Shown here: positions 62,517 to 64,000 of the stretch, in pieces
Layout: the number at the start of each line of letters is the position of its first letter
Numbering within the stretch: the first letter of the stretch is position 1
Assembly (NCBI GenBank): GCA_034003245.1
Contig: JAVEYY010000012.1
Location: 49,214 to 113,213 of the forward strand
Direction: 5' to 3'
Length of the DNA stretch: 64,000 nt
From: Perlabentimonas sp034003245
GTDB taxonomy: Bacteria; Bacteroidota; Bacteroidia; Bacteroidales; Tenuifilaceae
The notes under the pieces: generated by a model
What the model was told of the DNA's origin: nothing
Database searches by the model: none
The model's input: the letters and a program-made list of their open reading frames with translations, nothing else
Translations under genes and position numbers: made by a program

Positions 62517-63275
62517 ATGCCACATTACACAAGAGCCATTGTAAGGAGACCCGGTAAAAATTTTGCCGATGGTATAACCACTTCAAATCTTGGAAAACCA
62601 ATATTTGAAAAGGCCCTTGATCAACATAAAGCATACTGCGAGGCTCTTACAAAATGTGGCCTTGAAGTAATTGTTCTAGAGGCAGACGAAAGGTATCCTG
62701 ATGGATGCTTTGTTGAAGACACTGCTGTAGTTACAAATGAAGTTGCAATTATAACTCGCCCTGGCAATCCAGCACGACTTGGAGAGGAAATTACTATAAA
62801 AGAAGTTTTAAAACAATACAAAGCAATTGAAACCATTGATGCTCCGGGGAATTTAGATGGTGGTGATATATTAAGAGTTGAAAATCACTTTTACATTGGA
62901 CTAACCGATAGAACAAACAAAGAAGGTGCAAAACAACTCTCAGCTCATTTGCAAAAGCATGGCTATACATCGTCAACAGTAGATGTGAAAGATATTCTGC
63001 ATCTTAAAACTGGCATTGCATACCTTGGGAACAATAATTTCATTGCCCTTGATCAACTATCAAATATTATCAATGGATCAAATACCATAATTCTTGATCC
63101 AAACGAAAGCTATTCAGCAAATTGCCTTAGGGTAAACGATTACTTACTTATACCAAAGGGATTTCCCAATTCAAAAGATCAAATTGCAAAGTTGGGATAC
63201 AACATTATAGAAATTGAGATGTCGGAATTCAGAAAAATGGATGGGGGGCTAACCTGCCTGTCGCTGCTGTTTTAG
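62517..63275 (+). CDS. DDAH/arginine deiminase-like amidinohydrolase
   Basis: 252 residues of the guanidino-modifying superfamily. Blocks: CFVEDTAVV, LDGGDILRV (Asp), His162-containing LHLKTG, and the nucleophile Cys247 in MDGGLTCLSLLF. All fit dimethylarginine dimethylaminohydrolase, which hydrolyses methylated arginine to citrulline and methylamines; bacterial members may act on related guanidino compounds. Cotranscribed with rpe (4-bp gap) and the amidotransferase (10-bp gap). Confidence 0.88.
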   Translation: MPHYTRAIVRRPGKNFADGITTSNLGKPIFEKALDQHKAYCEALTKCGLEVIVLEADERYPDGCFVEDTAVVTNEVAIITRPGNPARLGEEITIKEVLKQYKAIETIDAPGNLDGGDILRVENHFYIGLTDRTNKEGAKQLSAHLQKHGYTSSTVDVKDILHLKTGIAYLGNNNFIALDQLSNIINGSNTIILDPNESYSANCLRVNDYLLIPKGFPNSKDQIAKLGYNIIEIEMSEFRKMDGGLTCLSLLF

Positions 63276-63285
63276 TAAAGAAAAC

Positions 63286-63864
63286 ATGCCAAAAATACTA
63301 ATCCTCGACAACTACGATTCGTTTACCTACAACCTTTTCCACTACGTGGAAGAGTTCGAAGGAGTTGAGGTTGATGTGATAAGAAACGATGAGATAAAAA
63401 TTGAAGATGTTGAAAAGTTCGATGGCATAATCCTTTCGCCCGGACCCGGTTTACCCAACGAATCGGGCTTGCTTATTCAAATAATTAAAAGGTATAAAGA
63501 ATCGAAAAGGATATTTGGTGTTTGTTTGGGTCAGCAAGCCATAGGCGAAGTTTTTGGCGGAAGCCTTCAAAACCTTGAAAAGGTTTTTCATGGAGTGGCA
63601 ACAAACATAAATATTTATCAACCTCAACATTACCTATTTAAAGGCATGCCCAGCAGAATTGAAGTAGGGCGGTATCATTCGTGGGTGGTTTCACAAGATA
63701 ATTTTCCTCAATGTTTAAAAATTGATGCCACCGACGATAACGGATCAATAATGGCATTGAGCCATCGCGAGCTTGATATTTGCGCCGTGCAATTCCACCC
63801 CGAATCGGTGCTTACGCCTATGGGAAAACAGATAGTTTTTAACTGGCTTAAACGGTTTGGCTAA
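63286..63864 (+). CDS. anthranilate/aminodeoxychorismate synthase glutamine amidotransferase
   Basis: 192 residues, class I glutamine amidotransferase (TrpG/PabA): DNYDSFTYNL near the start, oxyanion SPGPGLPNE, nucleophile Cys80 in GVCLGQQAIGEVFGG, and the His-Glu pair in VQFHPESVLTP. Releases ammonia from glutamine for chorismate amination to anthranilate or to aminodeoxychorismate (folate). No trpE or pabB partner follows in the window, so which it serves is undecided; a PabA role is typical for stand-alone copies. Confidence 0.9.
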   Translation: MPKILILDNYDSFTYNLFHYVEEFEGVEVDVIRNDEIKIEDVEKFDGIILSPGPGLPNESGLLIQIIKRYKESKRIFGVCLGQQAIGEVFGGSLQNLEKVFHGVATNINIYQPQHYLFKGMPSRIEVGRYHSWVVSQDNFPQCLKIDATDDNGSIMALSHRELDICAVQFHPESVLTPMGKQIVFNWLKRFG

Positions 63865-63883
63865 TGTAGAACTTATTGATTAC

Positions 63884-63914
63884 AAAAAAATCGTCCCTTG
63901 AGACGATTTTTTTG
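63884..63914 (+). terminator. bidirectional intrinsic terminator
   Basis: Arms AAAATCGTC and GACGATTTT around CCTTGA, with A- and T-runs on the outer sides, 20 bp after the amidotransferase stop. It serves this operon and the converging gene at 63932. Confidence 0.85.
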
Positions 63915-63931
63915 TAGAGTATTTCGAGTAA

Positions 63932-64000
63932 CTAGCCAAACGCAATCATCCGTTCATTTTCAACATCCTCAATGGACTTTGCCAGGGGTTTACCCAAAAT
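63932..64000 (-). CDS. C-terminal fragment of a gene running off the window
   Basis: The last 22 codons of a minus-strand reading frame (LGKPLAKSIEDVENERMIAFG, stop TAG at 63932-63934). It continues past the window edge and faces the terminator. Too short to name. Confidence 0.45.
   Translation of the reverse strand: MLGKPLAKSIEDVENERMIAFG

Overview
The window is a piece of a Bacteroidota chromosome, most likely an anaerobe of the order Bacteroidales. Supporting signs are a TonB-dependent receptor paired with a DUF4249 lipoprotein, a FISUMP lipoprotein, a two-component-regulator-propeller (Reg_prop) histidine kinase, a CcsBA fusion, promoters with the Bacteroidota -7 box TAnnTTTG, and genes without clear Shine-Dalgarno sites. 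The exact species cannot be read from the sequence.

Layout. (1) 1-16.8 kb is an envelope region: TonB receptor/DUF4249 pair, several lipoproteins, a His/Tyr-rich secreted protein, and a LytS/LytTR-type sensor-regulator pair. Two copies of a 21-bp-spaced direct repeat lie upstream of envelope genes and of the kinase, and look like an operator for that regulator. Between 6.6 and 8.2 kb lie two gene remnants: a frameshifted copy of the 16.3-kb gene and the first 88 codons of a penicillin acylase. (2) 16.9-18.7 kb is non-coding, with TTCG hairpins and two adjacent tandem arrays (42- and 41-bp units), followed by a Pr6Pr-type membrane gene broken by a 5-bp tandem duplication. (3) 18.7-26.9 kb holds ordinary genes: pirin, a hybrid kinase, a DMT transporter, truA, a methyltransferase and a transglutaminase-like protein.

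(4) 27.04-34.53 kb is a 7.5-kb integrated element in the 3' end of tRNA-Pro(TGG), bounded by a 17-bp direct repeat. It carries a tyrosine integrase, an excisionase-like HTH protein, a RepA/RecA-like ATPase, a probable divergent family-A polymerase, an origin-like repeat cluster and a small-terminase-like protein, but no relaxase, capsid or large terminase. That layout resembles a phage-inducible satellite and is the best candidate here for an undescribed system. tRNA-Pro, a broken tRNA-Pro-like copy holding a perfect 14-bp hairpin, and tRNA-Ser(GCT) follow.

(5) 35.0-41.6 kb: iron alcohol dehydrogenase, CcsBA cytochrome c synthase, aminopeptidase P. (6) 41.6-55.8 kb is a formate/selenium block on the minus strand: porin, MobB-MobA fusion, oxalate/formate-type MFS carrier, NuoE-NuoF-like subunit, and a selenocysteine formate dehydrogenase read through an in-frame UGA with a SECIS hairpin, then selD, a DUF3343 protein, a YedF-like protein, a cysteine-desulfurase-like protein and selB. 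These fit together: MobBA makes the molybdopterin guanine dinucleotide cofactor, the Sel proteins make and insert Sec, the FDH/NuoEF proteins pass electrons from formate to NAD, and the carrier moves formate. selA and selC are not in the window. (7) 56.5-64 kb: ABC-F ATPase, rlmB, patatin-like lipase, MscS channel, an operon of rpe, a DDAH-like hydrolase and a TrpG/PabA amidotransferase, and the end of one further gene.
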